Shown here piece after piece: positions 1-8,156 of a stretch of DNA of 64,000 nt; within the stretch, counting starts at the first letter, position 1; the number at the start of each line of letters is the position of its first letter. Both the position numbers and the translations under genes were made by a program. The notes under the pieces were generated by a model, which ran no database searches, had not been told where the DNA came from, and was given only the letters and a program-made list of their open reading frames with translations. Origin of the DNA: SHVO01 sp050246995 (lineage in GTDB: Bacteria > Pseudomonadota > Alphaproteobacteria > Rhodospirillales > Rhodospirillaceae); the NCBI GenBank assembly GCA_050246995.1, contig JBFWVA010000006.1, positions 62,001-126,000 on the forward strand, in the 5' to 3' direction.

Positions 1-1
1 A

Positions 2-280
2 AAAGGCTGCTACATCGGGCAGGAACTGACAGCGCGCACCCACTACCGCGCGCTGATCAAAAAGCGCCTGATGCCGGTGGCGATCGACGGTGCAACGCCT
101 GCGTCGGGCGAAGCGTTAACCTTGGATGGAAGAGACGCGGGGGAAATGAAGAGCATCGCGGGCGCCTTCGGACTGGCGCTGGTACGCGTGGATGCATGGC
201 GGAGCGGGGGTAACTTGACGGCGGGAGCCGCGCGCATTACCCCGGTCAAACCGGACTGGATGCAGTTGCCGCAAGACTAG
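2..280 (+). CDS. ygfZ: YgfZ/GcvT-like folate-binding protein, 3' end only
   Basis: The reading frame is open from the left edge of the window and ends at TAG 278-280, so only the C-terminal ~92 residues are present. It begins with KGCYIGQE followed by LTARTHYR, the signature of the YgfZ/CAF17 family (consensus KGCYxGQE), whose cysteine is functionally important. YgfZ is a tetrahydrofolate-binding relative of the glycine-cleavage T protein that helps maintain or repair Fe-S cluster enzymes such as MiaB. The start and most of the folate-binding fold lie outside the window. A small unrelated gene follows 29 bp later on the same strand. The assignment rests on the motif; its position near the C-terminus fits the family. 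Confidence 0.88.
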   Translation, partial: KGCYIGQELTARTHYRALIKKRLMPVAIDGATPASGEALTLDGRDAGEMKSIAGAFGLALVRVDAWRSGGNLTAGAARITPVKPDWMQLPQD

Positions 281-309
281 AAAATAGCGTTCGGGAACGC
301 AGGTGGGGA

Positions 310-552
310 ATGGCGACCCGGTACCGCAGACGACCAATTGAGATTCAAGCGTGGCAGTGGAATGGCCAGCCGCGCGCCGAATGGCCTGAGTGGCTGGAAG
401 CCGTGCTGCTGGCCGACGGCCGGCTCGCCATCGGCGGTATTCGCGACAAGGTTTACAAAGGCGACTGGCTGGTCCGCGAAGGCGGCACCACCTACCGGCT
501 GCCGCCGGCGCTGTTTGATGCGCAATATGAGCCGGTGGACGAGGTCGGCTGA
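310..552 (+). CDS. small YRKKP-type protein resembling phage-encoded hypotheticals
   Basis: This is an 80-residue soluble protein, starting at ATG with a purine-rich stretch (aggtgggg) just upstream. It opens with RYRRRPIEIQAWQWNG and later has GDWLVREGG, then LFDAQYEPV. This spacing matches a small family common in tailed phages and prophages, with an N-terminal YRKKPVxIEAxQW, a central GDWI and a C-terminal FxxxYxPV. The function of that family is unknown. Here the gene sits alone between ygfZ and a VWA protein with no other phage genes nearby, so it may be a domesticated remnant or a cellular branch of the family. No signal peptide or membrane segment is visible. Confidence 0.7.
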   Translation: MATRYRRRPIEIQAWQWNGQPRAEWPEWLEAVLLADGRLAIGGIRDKVYKGDWLVREGGTTYRLPPALFDAQYEPVDEVG

Positions 553-640
553 TCTCGAATCTCTCTTCGCGCATCATCGTAAAAAGCATAGCCTAATGCG
601 CGTCGGCTCCTTCCGCCGATGAGCGCATGGATGCACGGTG

Positions 641-1669
641 ATGAAATTCCTCTCTCCGATGCTGCTGCTCCTTCTCTTAACGGCGCCGGCCCTGGTCGCG
701 CTGTACTTCTACCTGCTCTCCCGGAAGAAAAAGATGGCGGTGCGCTATGCCGACATCGGCCGGATCCGCGAGGCCCTGGGGCCTGGCAGCTCATGGCGCC
801 GCCACATCCCCGCGATGCTTCTGCTGGTTTCGATTGTGCTGGCATTAACCGCGGTGGCGAAACCGGCGGCGATGGTAACCCTGCCCTCCCAAAGAGCTCT
901 GGTCATCCTCGCCATGGACGTCTCGGGCAGCATGCGGGCGGAAGATGTCGAGCCAAACAGGCTAACCGCCGCGCAAAACGCGGCTAAGCAGTTCATCACC
1001 CAGCAACCGAGTACAACGCGGATTGGGATCGTCGCCTTTGCCGGCGCCGCGGCGCTGGTGCAAACACCGACACTCAATCGCGAAGAACTGGTGCAAGCCA
1101 TCGACCGCTTCCGCACATTCCGCGGCACGGCCATCGGGAGCGGAATTCTGGTTTCATTGCAGACAATCTACCCGGAAGCGGCCTTCGATCCCCGCTTCAG
1201 CGAGTCCGACTTCGGCCGTGACCGCGATAAACAAGGCGCGTCACTGGATCAACCGGCGCAACCCGCCTTCAAGCCGGTCCCCCCGGGCTCCAATCAGAAT
1301 TCAACCATCATCCTCCTGACCGATGGGCGCGCTACCGTCGGGCCCGATCCGATCGAGACGGCCCGGATGGCTGCGGACAGGGGCGTGCGAATCTATACGG
1401 TCGGCCTAGGTTCAGCGAATGGCGGCGGCTACTACGGCGGCATGCAGTTCGACGAAGAGTCGCTGAAGACCATCGCCGATGTCACCAAGGGCAAGTATTT
1501 CGCGGCCAACTCCGGCGCCGCGCTGAATGAGGTCTACAAAAGCCTGAACACGCAACTGGTCATGGAACGTCAGGAGACCGAAATCAGCTCGATCTTCGCC
1601 GGCATCGCTGCATTGTTCGCGATCGCCGCCGCCGCGATGTCGTTAGTCCGGCAGAGCAGGATCCTGTAG
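641..1669 (+). CDS. BatA-like VWA-domain membrane protein
   Basis: About 342 residues. There are two N-terminal membrane segments (roughly residues 5-27 and 58-76), then a von Willebrand factor A domain with the metal-binding MIDAS signature DVSGS (Asp94, Ser96 and Ser98 if counted from GTG 638) and a later TDGRA loop, and a final membrane helix near the C-terminus. Size and topology match the BatA/BatB Bacteroides-aerotolerance-type proteins, which are usually encoded with a MoxR ATPase and a DUF58 protein. Neither partner is in the window, so the gene is isolated. GTG at 638 is one codon upstream of the chosen ATG and equally possible; no strong ribosome-binding site decides. It converges on the kinase gene that ends at 1675. 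Confidence 0.82.
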   Translation: MKFLSPMLLLLLLTAPALVALYFYLLSRKKKMAVRYADIGRIREALGPGSSWRRHIPAMLLLVSIVLALTAVAKPAAMVTLPSQRALVILAMDVSGSMRAEDVEPNRLTAAQNAAKQFITQQPSTTRIGIVAFAGAAALVQTPTLNREELVQAIDRFRTFRGTAIGSGILVSLQTIYPEAAFDPRFSESDFGRDRDKQGASLDQPAQPAFKPVPPGSNQNSTIILLTDGRATVGPDPIETARMAADRGVRIYTVGLGSANGGGYYGGMQFDEESLKTIADVTKGKYFAANSGAALNEVYKSLNTQLVMERQETEISSIFAGIAALFAIAAAAMSLVRQSRIL

Positions 1670-1674
1670 CCCAT

Positions 1675-4527
1675 TTAGTGGCGCTGGAGAGCACGCACGA
1701 GGTCTTCGCGCGCGAACGGCTTTTCGATCAAAGTCCACCGCTGATCCAGCTGGCGTGCATCCTCTGGATGCAAATATCCGCTCATCACGATGGTTGAGAT
1801 GCTGGGCAGCCGGGTCTGGATGTCGCGCGCCAGCGCCGCGCCGGTCATGGTTTCGCTCAACCGGAAATCAGTCAGGAGGAGATCGAAGTCCTGATGCGCG
1901 TCGACAAGGGCCAGAGCTTCCGCGGTGGATGACGCTGCGCGAACCGAATGGCCCATTGCCTGGAGTTGAAGCGTCGTCGCGCTCTTGAGATCTTCGTCGT
2001 CTTCCACCAGGAGGATATTGCGCCCGCCCGGCGTCTTCGCGGCATGAACGTCCAGCTTCACGGCGCGTGACGGCGCCTCGATGGCAGGAAGGCGCATCGT
2101 AAACGTCGTGCCCTTCCCCATTCGGCTATCCACGCGGATATCGCCCTCGGCCTCCTTCACGAACCCGTACACCATCGAAAGGCCCAGGCCCGTTCCACGG
2201 CCGACTTCCTTGGTCGTGAAAAAGGGCTCGAAGACCTGGCGCATGACTTCGGGCGACATACCCATGCCCTCGTCGCTGATTGAGATAACAGCGACTTCAC
2301 GCGGCGCCTGTTGCTCGATACTGCCGATTTGTCGATCAATCTTAAATGACAAAGCCCCACCCTCCGGCATCGCATCGCGCGCATTGATCGCGATGTTGTA
2401 AAGCGCCGTATGCAGCTGCGTCGCATCGGCGAAGACAAAGAGATCGTCGCAATTCGCTGAAACATTGACCGTGAATTGCCCGCCGAGCGTTCTGCGCAAT
2501 ACGGTTACGAGATCGTCCATCATGTGCATGACGCTGACCTCCTTCGGACGGCTATTGGATCGCCGCGAAAAGATCAACAGACGACGGGTAAGGTCGGCGC
2601 CGCGCTCGCAGGCGCGCAGGATCAATCGCGCGCTGGTTTGTGTATCCTGCGCGCGGCTTTGCTGATCCTGAAGGAGTTCGGCGCTCGCGTACACGACGCC
2701 CAGCAGGTTGTTGAAATCATGGGCGATCCCACTGGCAAGACGCCCGAATGCTTCCATTTTCTGGGATTCGCGCAGCTGATCGTGCGCCGCTTTCAACTCG
2801 GTGATGTCCTGAATCGAGATGATACGCTCGCCCGTCGCGGAATTTGGCAGAAGAGTCATCGCCGCGATCGTATGGCGCAAACCACCGTCCTTGGCGGCAA
2901 GATCCATTTCGATCGGCGGCGCGATACGCTGCGTCTCGAAATCGCTGGTAAAAATCTTGCGATCCCTTTCGAACTTCGCGAAGTCGAACGCCGTAGGAAA
3001 CAGCTTCTGGCTCCACTGATCGAAGGTATGGATTTCATCGAGCTCGTAGCCAAACGTGCGCCGGAACGCCTGGTTGATATAGGTGATATTTCGCCCCCCA
3101 TCGCTGATCGCACAAGGCGAAGGCGATGACTCGACGATGGAGTGCAGGCGCATATCGGCTTGCTTACGCGCTGTGATATCCTGAATCTGCGACACGAAAT
3201 GCAGCGGCGTTCCGTCGGCGGATCTCACGAGCGAGACGCTCAGGATGACCCAAATCAAGGTTCCATCTTTACGATAATAGCGTTTTTCGATGCAGTACTC
3301 TCTTTCGCTGCCGGCGATGAGGAGCTTCGCATGATCGATGTCCCGTCTAACATCGTCGGCGTGGGTGATGCTTTGGAAATCTTTCGCGAGAAACTCATCG
3401 ACGGCGTAACCGAGCATCTTACAAAGCGTTGCGTTGACCCGAAGCCAGCGCCCTTCGAGAGAAACGATCGCCATGCCGACGGCCGCGCTATCGAAGGCGT
3501 TCCTGAACCGCGATTCGCTTTCCGCCAAACGATCGAGACTGACCCGAAGGCGCTGATCTTCAAGCCTCTGCCGTTTTGCTATTGCCGCGCTGCCCATCAA
3601 CGCCGTGATCGCGATGACACCAATAAAAGTGTCGAGCGCGGTGAGATCGGCATTCAACGAATGCGTTACCCGGGCCGGATCGATGGTTTTCCATGCGACG
3701 ATTGCGGTGACGATCAGAACGGCGCCAGCGTTCTCGCGCTGCGACAACCGCAAGACGCACCACAAGACAATCGGCATATATCCCAATAACGCCACCGGCC
3801 CTGAATCCGTGGAGTACATGCTGATAAGCGCCAAGCTGAGAAAGGCGGCGAGAACTTCGAGCAGGTACAACACATTGTCACCCGAACGAAGCGGCGCCCT
3901 CCATGTAAAGAGCAGAGGACTGACAACCAACACGCCCACCACGTCGCCGATCCACCAGGTCCACCAAACAGGCACAACGTCGGGCCATGAGACAAAGCCG
4001 GTCGCAAAGAGCGCCCCCACGCCGGCCGTGGCTTCGAGCGCCATTGGCACGGCGGCGCCGGCGACAGCCAAGAGGGCCACGTCCTTCGGCGTTTGCAGGG
4101 CGCAATCAAACCGAGCGGCCCGCAAGATGCGCGCGCCGATGTACGGCGCAGCGGTATTGATCACGGCGATCATCAGCCCGGCGTCGAGATGGGAAAATTC
4201 GTAGTAGGGAGCAAAAGGCGAGAAGGCGCCGATAAAAACCGCGGGCCACACTCTTCCGCCGTAGACCACATAGGCCGCGAGCGCGATGCCCGTGGGGGGC
4301 CAGAGGGCCGATGAGAGCTTGTTCTCGAATGTCAGCGTGAGGCCGACGTGCACGGCCCCGATATAGGCGATCGCTATAACAGCGAGGGTCGCGAGAAACT
4401 TTAGGCTCTTCGTATTGGGCGCCTTTAATGAAATGGCGAAGTCGTTCCATTTTTGGAACGATCCATTGGCCACCGAAACGCCGGACCGTGACATACGCCA
4501 AAACTCCCCGAGATGCGTCAACCGCAT
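1675..4527 (-). CDS. MASE1-PAS-PAS hybrid sensor histidine kinase with C-terminal receiver
   Basis: 950 residues. An N-terminal multi-helix MASE1 sensor domain (about 45-315, with the typical ALWPPTGIALA segment) is followed by two PAS domains (about 340-455 and 460-580), a dimerisation/phosphoacceptor domain with His603 in IAHDFNNLL, an HATPase domain (N-box Asn715, GRGTGLGLSMVYG) and a receiver (about 838-945) whose acceptor is Asp887 in LLLTDFRL. The HDFNN-type H-box belongs to the family of hybrid kinases common in alphaproteobacteria. The protein should sit in the inner membrane and sense an internal or membrane-associated signal through MASE1/PAS. No cognate regulator is adjacent, so its output cannot be named. 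Met12 is an alternative start. The gene converges on the VWA gene with a 5-bp gap. Confidence 0.93.
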   Translation of the reverse strand: MRLTHLGEFWRMSRSGVSVANGSFQKWNDFAISLKAPNTKSLKFLATLAVIAIAYIGAVHVGLTLTFENKLSSALWPPTGIALAAYVVYGGRVWPAVFIGAFSPFAPYYEFSHLDAGLMIAVINTAAPYIGARILRAARFDCALQTPKDVALLAVAGAAVPMALEATAGVGALFATGFVSWPDVVPVWWTWWIGDVVGVLVVSPLLFTWRAPLRSGDNVLYLLEVLAAFLSLALISMYSTDSGPVALLGYMPIVLWCVLRLSQRENAGAVLIVTAIVAWKTIDPARVTHSLNADLTALDTFIGVIAITALMGSAAIAKRQRLEDQRLRVSLDRLAESESRFRNAFDSAAVGMAIVSLEGRWLRVNATLCKMLGYAVDEFLAKDFQSITHADDVRRDIDHAKLLIAGSEREYCIEKRYYRKDGTLIWVILSVSLVRSADGTPLHFVSQIQDITARKQADMRLHSIVESSPSPCAISDGGRNITYINQAFRRTFGYELDEIHTFDQWSQKLFPTAFDFAKFERDRKIFTSDFETQRIAPPIEMDLAAKDGGLRHTIAAMTLLPNSATGERIISIQDITELKAAHDQLRESQKMEAFGRLASGIAHDFNNLLGVVYASAELLQDQQSRAQDTQTSARLILRACERGADLTRRLLIFSRRSNSRPKEVSVMHMMDDLVTVLRRTLGGQFTVNVSANCDDLFVFADATQLHTALYNIAINARDAMPEGGALSFKIDRQIGSIEQQAPREVAVISISDEGMGMSPEVMRQVFEPFFTTKEVGRGTGLGLSMVYGFVKEAEGDIRVDSRMGKGTTFTMRLPAIEAPSRAVKLDVHAAKTPGGRNILLVEDDEDLKSATTLQLQAMGHSVRAASSTAEALALVDAHQDFDLLLTDFRLSETMTGAALARDIQTRLPSISTIVMSGYLHPEDARQLDQRWTLIEKPFAREDLVRALQRH

Positions 4528-4781
4528 CTTCCCGCCGTTACGTTTGGCAGATCAGGAGCACGGAAGAAATTGACCTTGGGGGGTAATGCGACAGTTCATT
4601 GGTATAAGGTCGCGAACAAAACGCGTTTGGATTGCTTTGATCGCGCGAAAACGAACCAAAACGATGATGATTTGACATACGTCAATAATACGGCTCCCCG
4701 CGCCACGGCTGTGGACGCGGGGTATGCCGCTGGAAGAATCTCGCGATCACCCGCTCAAGTGGAGCGCGCGGTGTATCAGCC

Positions 4782-5066
4782 TTAGACCTTCGGGAACATC
4801 TGTTTCGTCGGACAGACGACCACTTTCTCGAACAGTCCCGCTTTCTGATACGGGTCCTGCTGCTGGACTTCGCGTGACTGCTCGAGGCTGTCGAATTCGG
4901 CGATGATGCACGAGCCCTTCAGAGTCTGACCGTCGTCGCTCAACATCGGGCCGGCAAACTTGAAGCTCTTCACGGCCTTCTCGATCCAGTCGAGATGTTC
5001 CGGCCGCGTCTTCATCCGCAAATCCATCGAATTCGGTTTGTCGAAGCAAAGCCACATCGTCAGCAT
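4782..5066 (-). CDS. YciI-family protein
   Basis: 94 residues, a single ferredoxin-like YCII domain. Family landmarks are LCFDKPNSMDLR at the start, RPEHLDWI, and AGPMLSDDG followed by GSCIIAEF; the conserved Asp and His that form the putative active site in YCII proteins appear within DKP and RPEHL. The reaction of most members is unknown. ATG 5066 lies about 8 nt after GAGGGG; GTG 5069 is directly upstream and could also be used. The gene lies 23 bp downstream of nothing else on its strand and just precedes the stop of ppdK, so it is upstream of no obvious partner. The 4528-4781 gap to the kinase shows no gene. Confidence 0.82.
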   Translation of the reverse strand: MLTMWLCFDKPNSMDLRMKTRPEHLDWIEKAVKSFKFAGPMLSDDGQTLKGSCIIAEFDSLEQSREVQQQDPYQKAGLFEKVVVCPTKQMFPKV

Positions 5067-5089
5067 CACTATCCCCTCCCGGCAAAATC

Positions 5090-8026
5090 CTAAGCGGCGG
5101 TTCTGAGAGCGCGTTCCGTGCTGTTCTCCGTGAGCACCGCTTGCGCGGCGGCGAGCCGCGCGACGGGCACACGATAGGGCGAGCAGGAAACGTAATCCAG
5201 TCCGGCGCGATGACAGAACGCGATGGAATCCGGGTCGCCGCCGTGTTCACCGCAGATGCCCAGTTTGAGAGCAGGGCGCGTCGCGCGGCCACGTTCTGCC
5301 GCGATTGTGATCAATTCGCCGACACCATCTTGATCGAGGCTCGCGAATGGATCCCTTTCGTAAATACCCTTCGCCTTATAAAGCTCCACCAACGTGGCGC
5401 AGTCGTCGCGAGAGAGACCCAGAGTCGTTTGCGTGAGATCGTTGGTGCCAAAGGAGAAGAACTCGGCGGTCTGGGCAATGTCGCCCGCGCGCAGGGCGGC
5501 GCGCGGCAGCTCAATCATGGTGCCGATCGTGTAGGCGACGGCGGCACCCGCTTGTCCAAACACAGCGGCCGCCGCGTCGTCGACGACCTTCTTCATCATG
5601 TCGAGTTCGGCACGTGTGCCGACCAGCGGAATCATGATTTCCGGAATAACTCGCTTGCCCTCCTTGGCAACCTGCACAGCCGCTTCAAAGATCGCCCGCG
5701 CCTGCATGGCATAGATTTCCGGATGCGAAACCCCGAGCCGCACGCCGCGATGCCCCAACATGGGATTGCTTTCGTGGAGGCGGGCGAGCACTTCGCGTAC
5801 GGACTCCTCGGAAACGCCCGCGCCCGTCGCGACCTCGGCAATTTCGCTGTCGGTGTGCGGGAGGAATTCGTGGAGCGGCGGATCAAGCAGCCGGATCGTG
5901 ACCGGCAAGCCCTCCATGATGGTGAAGAGCTTCACAAAATCGCCGCGCTGATGCGGCAGCAGCTTGTCGAGCGCCGCCTTACGCCCGCCCGCGTCCTTGG
6001 CGAGGATCATCTGACGCACGGTGAGAATACGCTGAGCATCGAAGAACATGTGCTCGGTACGGCACAAGCCAATGCCTTCCGCGCCAAACTTGCGGGCCGT
6101 TTCCGCGTCGAGCGGCGTCTCGGCATTGGCGCGCACTTTCAGACGGCGGATGTTGTCCACCCACCCCATCAGCGTCGCGAAATCGCCCGTGAGTTCAGGC
6201 CGGATGGTGGCCACCTTACCCAGGAATACCTCGCCAGTGGCGCCGTCCAAGGTGATGACATCGCCTTCGAGCAGAATTTTATCGCGGATGCGCATGGTCT
6301 TGGCATGCACGTCGACCTGCAGTTCGCCCGCGCCGGAGACACAGGGCGTGCCCATTCCACGGGCGACGACCGCCGCATGGCTCGTCATGCCGCCGCGCGT
6401 GGTGAGGATGCCCTGACTGACATGCATGCCGCTGATGTCCTCGGGGCTGGTTTCGCGACGGACCAAGATCACTTTCTCGCCGCGCTTGACCCAATCCTCA
6501 GCGTCTTCGGCCGTGAACACGATTTTGCCGGAAGCGGCGCCGGGCGACGCCGGCAGGCCGCGCGCGAGAAGCTGTCGCGGCGCCTTGGGATCGAGCGTGG
6601 GATGCAGCAATTGATCGAGCTGATTGGGATCGATGCGGCGGACTGCTTCGTCTTCACTGATCAAGCCTTCGCGCGCCATATCAACGGCGATCTTGAAGCC
6701 GGCTTGTGCGGTTCTTTTGCCGTTGCGGGTCTGGAGCATCCAGAGCTTGCCCTTTTGGATCGTGAACTCCATGTCCTGCATGTCGGTGTAGTGGCGCTCG
6801 AGACGATCGCGCACCTCGACGAGCTGGCGGTACAGCTCGGGCATTTCCTCTTCCATCGAGGGAAGCGTGGAGCTTTGCGCCTTCTTGCCATCGAGCGTGA
6901 TTTGCTGCGGCGTGCGTATGCCGGCGACGACGTCTTCGCCTTGCGCATTCACAAGATATTCGCCGTAAAAGACATTGACGCCGGTGGAAGGATCGCGGCT
7001 GAAACACACGCCCGTGGCGCAGTCGCCGCCCATATTGCCAAACACCATGGACTGCACATTGACGGCGGTGCCCCAGGTGTCGGGGATATCGTGGAGTTTG
7101 CGGTAAGTGATGGCGCGCTGGTTCATCCAGCTGGAGAAAACGGCGCCGATGGCGCCCCACAGCTGTTGATGCACGTCCTGCGGAAACGGCTCGCCAACTT
7201 CGTCCTGCACCTTGGCTTTGTAGGAAGCGACCAGTTCCTTGAGGTCATCGGCGGTGAGTTCGGTATCGAGACTAACGCCCTTATCTTCCTTGGCGATATC
7301 GAGCAAATGCTCGAAGTCGTAGGAATCCACGCCGAGCACGACCCCCGAATACATCTGAATGAAGCGGCGATAACTGTCGTAGGCGAAGCGCGGATCCTTC
7401 GACTGCGTCGCCAAACCCTCCACCGTCTCGTCATTGAGGCCGAGGTTGAGGATCGTATCCATCATGCCCGGCATGGATGCGCGGGCGCCGGAGCGCACCG
7501 AGACCAGGAGCGGATTCCGCACGTCGCCAAATTGAGCGCCGATCTGCTGTTCGACATGTTCGACGGCGCGCGCCACCTGATCGCGCAGGTCCGCCGGGTA
7601 GGACTTCCCGTGGCCGTAATAGTACGTGCAGACATCGGTGGAGATGGTGAAGCCTGGCGGAACCGGAATGCCAATGGCGCTCATCTCGGCCAGGTTCGCA
7701 CCCTTGCCGCCCAGCAAGTTCTTCATGCGGGCGTTGCCTTCCGCCTTGCCGTTGCCGAAGGCGTAGACCCATTTGCCGTCATGGGCGGGTTCGGGAGCCG
7801 GAACGGACGCGATTTGCGCGGGCTTGGTCTCACCGGCGCCGAAGACGTCTGGGCGAAGCTCCTGGCGCGTGACCTTGCCTTTGGTGGCCTGTTCCACCGC
7901 GACGGCCCGCTCGGCCGGCACGCGGTCCCACTGGCTGATGGCCTGCGGCGTCACATTGATCGCCCGGGCCAAGGCGGTGACCCCTCCGGCTTCCGTGATG
8001 GCGCGCTCGAGGGCGTTGTCCCGCAT
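5090..8026 (-). CDS. ppdK: pyruvate, phosphate dikinase with N-terminal Cro/YdaS-like HTH domain
   Basis: 978 residues. PPDK interconverts ATP + pyruvate + Pi and AMP + PEP + PPi in the cytoplasm. The PPDK part starts near residue 86 (GKWVYAFG) and contains the nucleotide-binding domain (MKNLLGGKGANLAEM), the phosphohistidine swivelling domain (His550 in GGMTSHAAV) and the PEP/pyruvate barrel with catalytic Cys925 in GICGEHGG. Residues 2-61 are extra: a helix-turn-helix segment (ALARAINVTPQAISQW, then RVPAERAVAVEQATKG and RPDVF) that matches the Cro/YdaS-type DNA-binding family, joined by a Pro/Ala-rich linker. No ATG, GTG or TTG occurs in frame between the HTH and the PPDK domain start, so a separate PPDK start is not available. 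ATG 8026 has GGAG 7 nt upstream. Family length is usually about 870-900. Confidence 0.96.
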   Translation of the reverse strand: MRDNALERAITEAGGVTALARAINVTPQAISQWDRVPAERAVAVEQATKGKVTRQELRPDVFGAGETKPAQIASVPAPEPAHDGKWVYAFGNGKAEGNARMKNLLGGKGANLAEMSAIGIPVPPGFTISTDVCTYYYGHGKSYPADLRDQVARAVEHVEQQIGAQFGDVRNPLLVSVRSGARASMPGMMDTILNLGLNDETVEGLATQSKDPRFAYDSYRRFIQMYSGVVLGVDSYDFEHLLDIAKEDKGVSLDTELTADDLKELVASYKAKVQDEVGEPFPQDVHQQLWGAIGAVFSSWMNQRAITYRKLHDIPDTWGTAVNVQSMVFGNMGGDCATGVCFSRDPSTGVNVFYGEYLVNAQGEDVVAGIRTPQQITLDGKKAQSSTLPSMEEEMPELYRQLVEVRDRLERHYTDMQDMEFTIQKGKLWMLQTRNGKRTAQAGFKIAVDMAREGLISEDEAVRRIDPNQLDQLLHPTLDPKAPRQLLARGLPASPGAASGKIVFTAEDAEDWVKRGEKVILVRRETSPEDISGMHVSQGILTTRGGMTSHAAVVARGMGTPCVSGAGELQVDVHAKTMRIRDKILLEGDVITLDGATGEVFLGKVATIRPELTGDFATLMGWVDNIRRLKVRANAETPLDAETARKFGAEGIGLCRTEHMFFDAQRILTVRQMILAKDAGGRKAALDKLLPHQRGDFVKLFTIMEGLPVTIRLLDPPLHEFLPHTDSEIAEVATGAGVSEESVREVLARLHESNPMLGHRGVRLGVSHPEIYAMQARAIFEAAVQVAKEGKRVIPEIMIPLVGTRAELDMMKKVVDDAAAAVFGQAGAAVAYTIGTMIELPRAALRAGDIAQTAEFFSFGTNDLTQTTLGLSRDDCATLVELYKAKGIYERDPFASLDQDGVGELITIAAERGRATRPALKLGICGEHGGDPDSIAFCHRAGLDYVSCSPYRVPVARLAAAQAVLTENSTERALRTAA

Positions 8027-8149
8027 TTGTAAGCTCCGTAAGGGTTTCTTTCGGAATGGGCGTAAGATGGGCTTTAAATACCCCCTACAACCGCCCCTTA
8101 CAACTCGAAAACTGTATGCAAGTTCCCTTATTAGAGCTTTTTTTGTAAG
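8027..8149 (-). promoter_or_regulatory. repeated TTGTAAG boxes in the ppdK upstream region
   Basis: The heptamer TTGTAAG occurs at 8027-8033 and 8143-8149 on the plus strand and inverted (CTTACAA) at 8097-8103. Two more GTAAG cores are at 8038-8042 and 8062-8066. That is three full and two partial copies in about 125 bp immediately upstream of, and touching, the ppdK start codon. The copy at 8027-8033 lies between the Shine-Dalgarno sequence and ATG. They are seen directly; their role as an operator, perhaps for the HTH domain of the PPDK itself, is inference. Confidence 0.4.
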
Positions 8150-8156
8150 ACAATCT

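Noticed and set aside
4513..4785. 90-codon plus-strand frame between kinase and yciI genes
   Set aside because: No ribosome-binding site, overlaps the kinase start, no recognisable sequence.
5141..8032. 963-codon open frame on the plus strand opposite ppdK
   Set aside because: It is the antisense shadow of a firm PPDK gene; composition is rich in Arg/His/Ala/Gly and shows no domain or ribosome-binding site.
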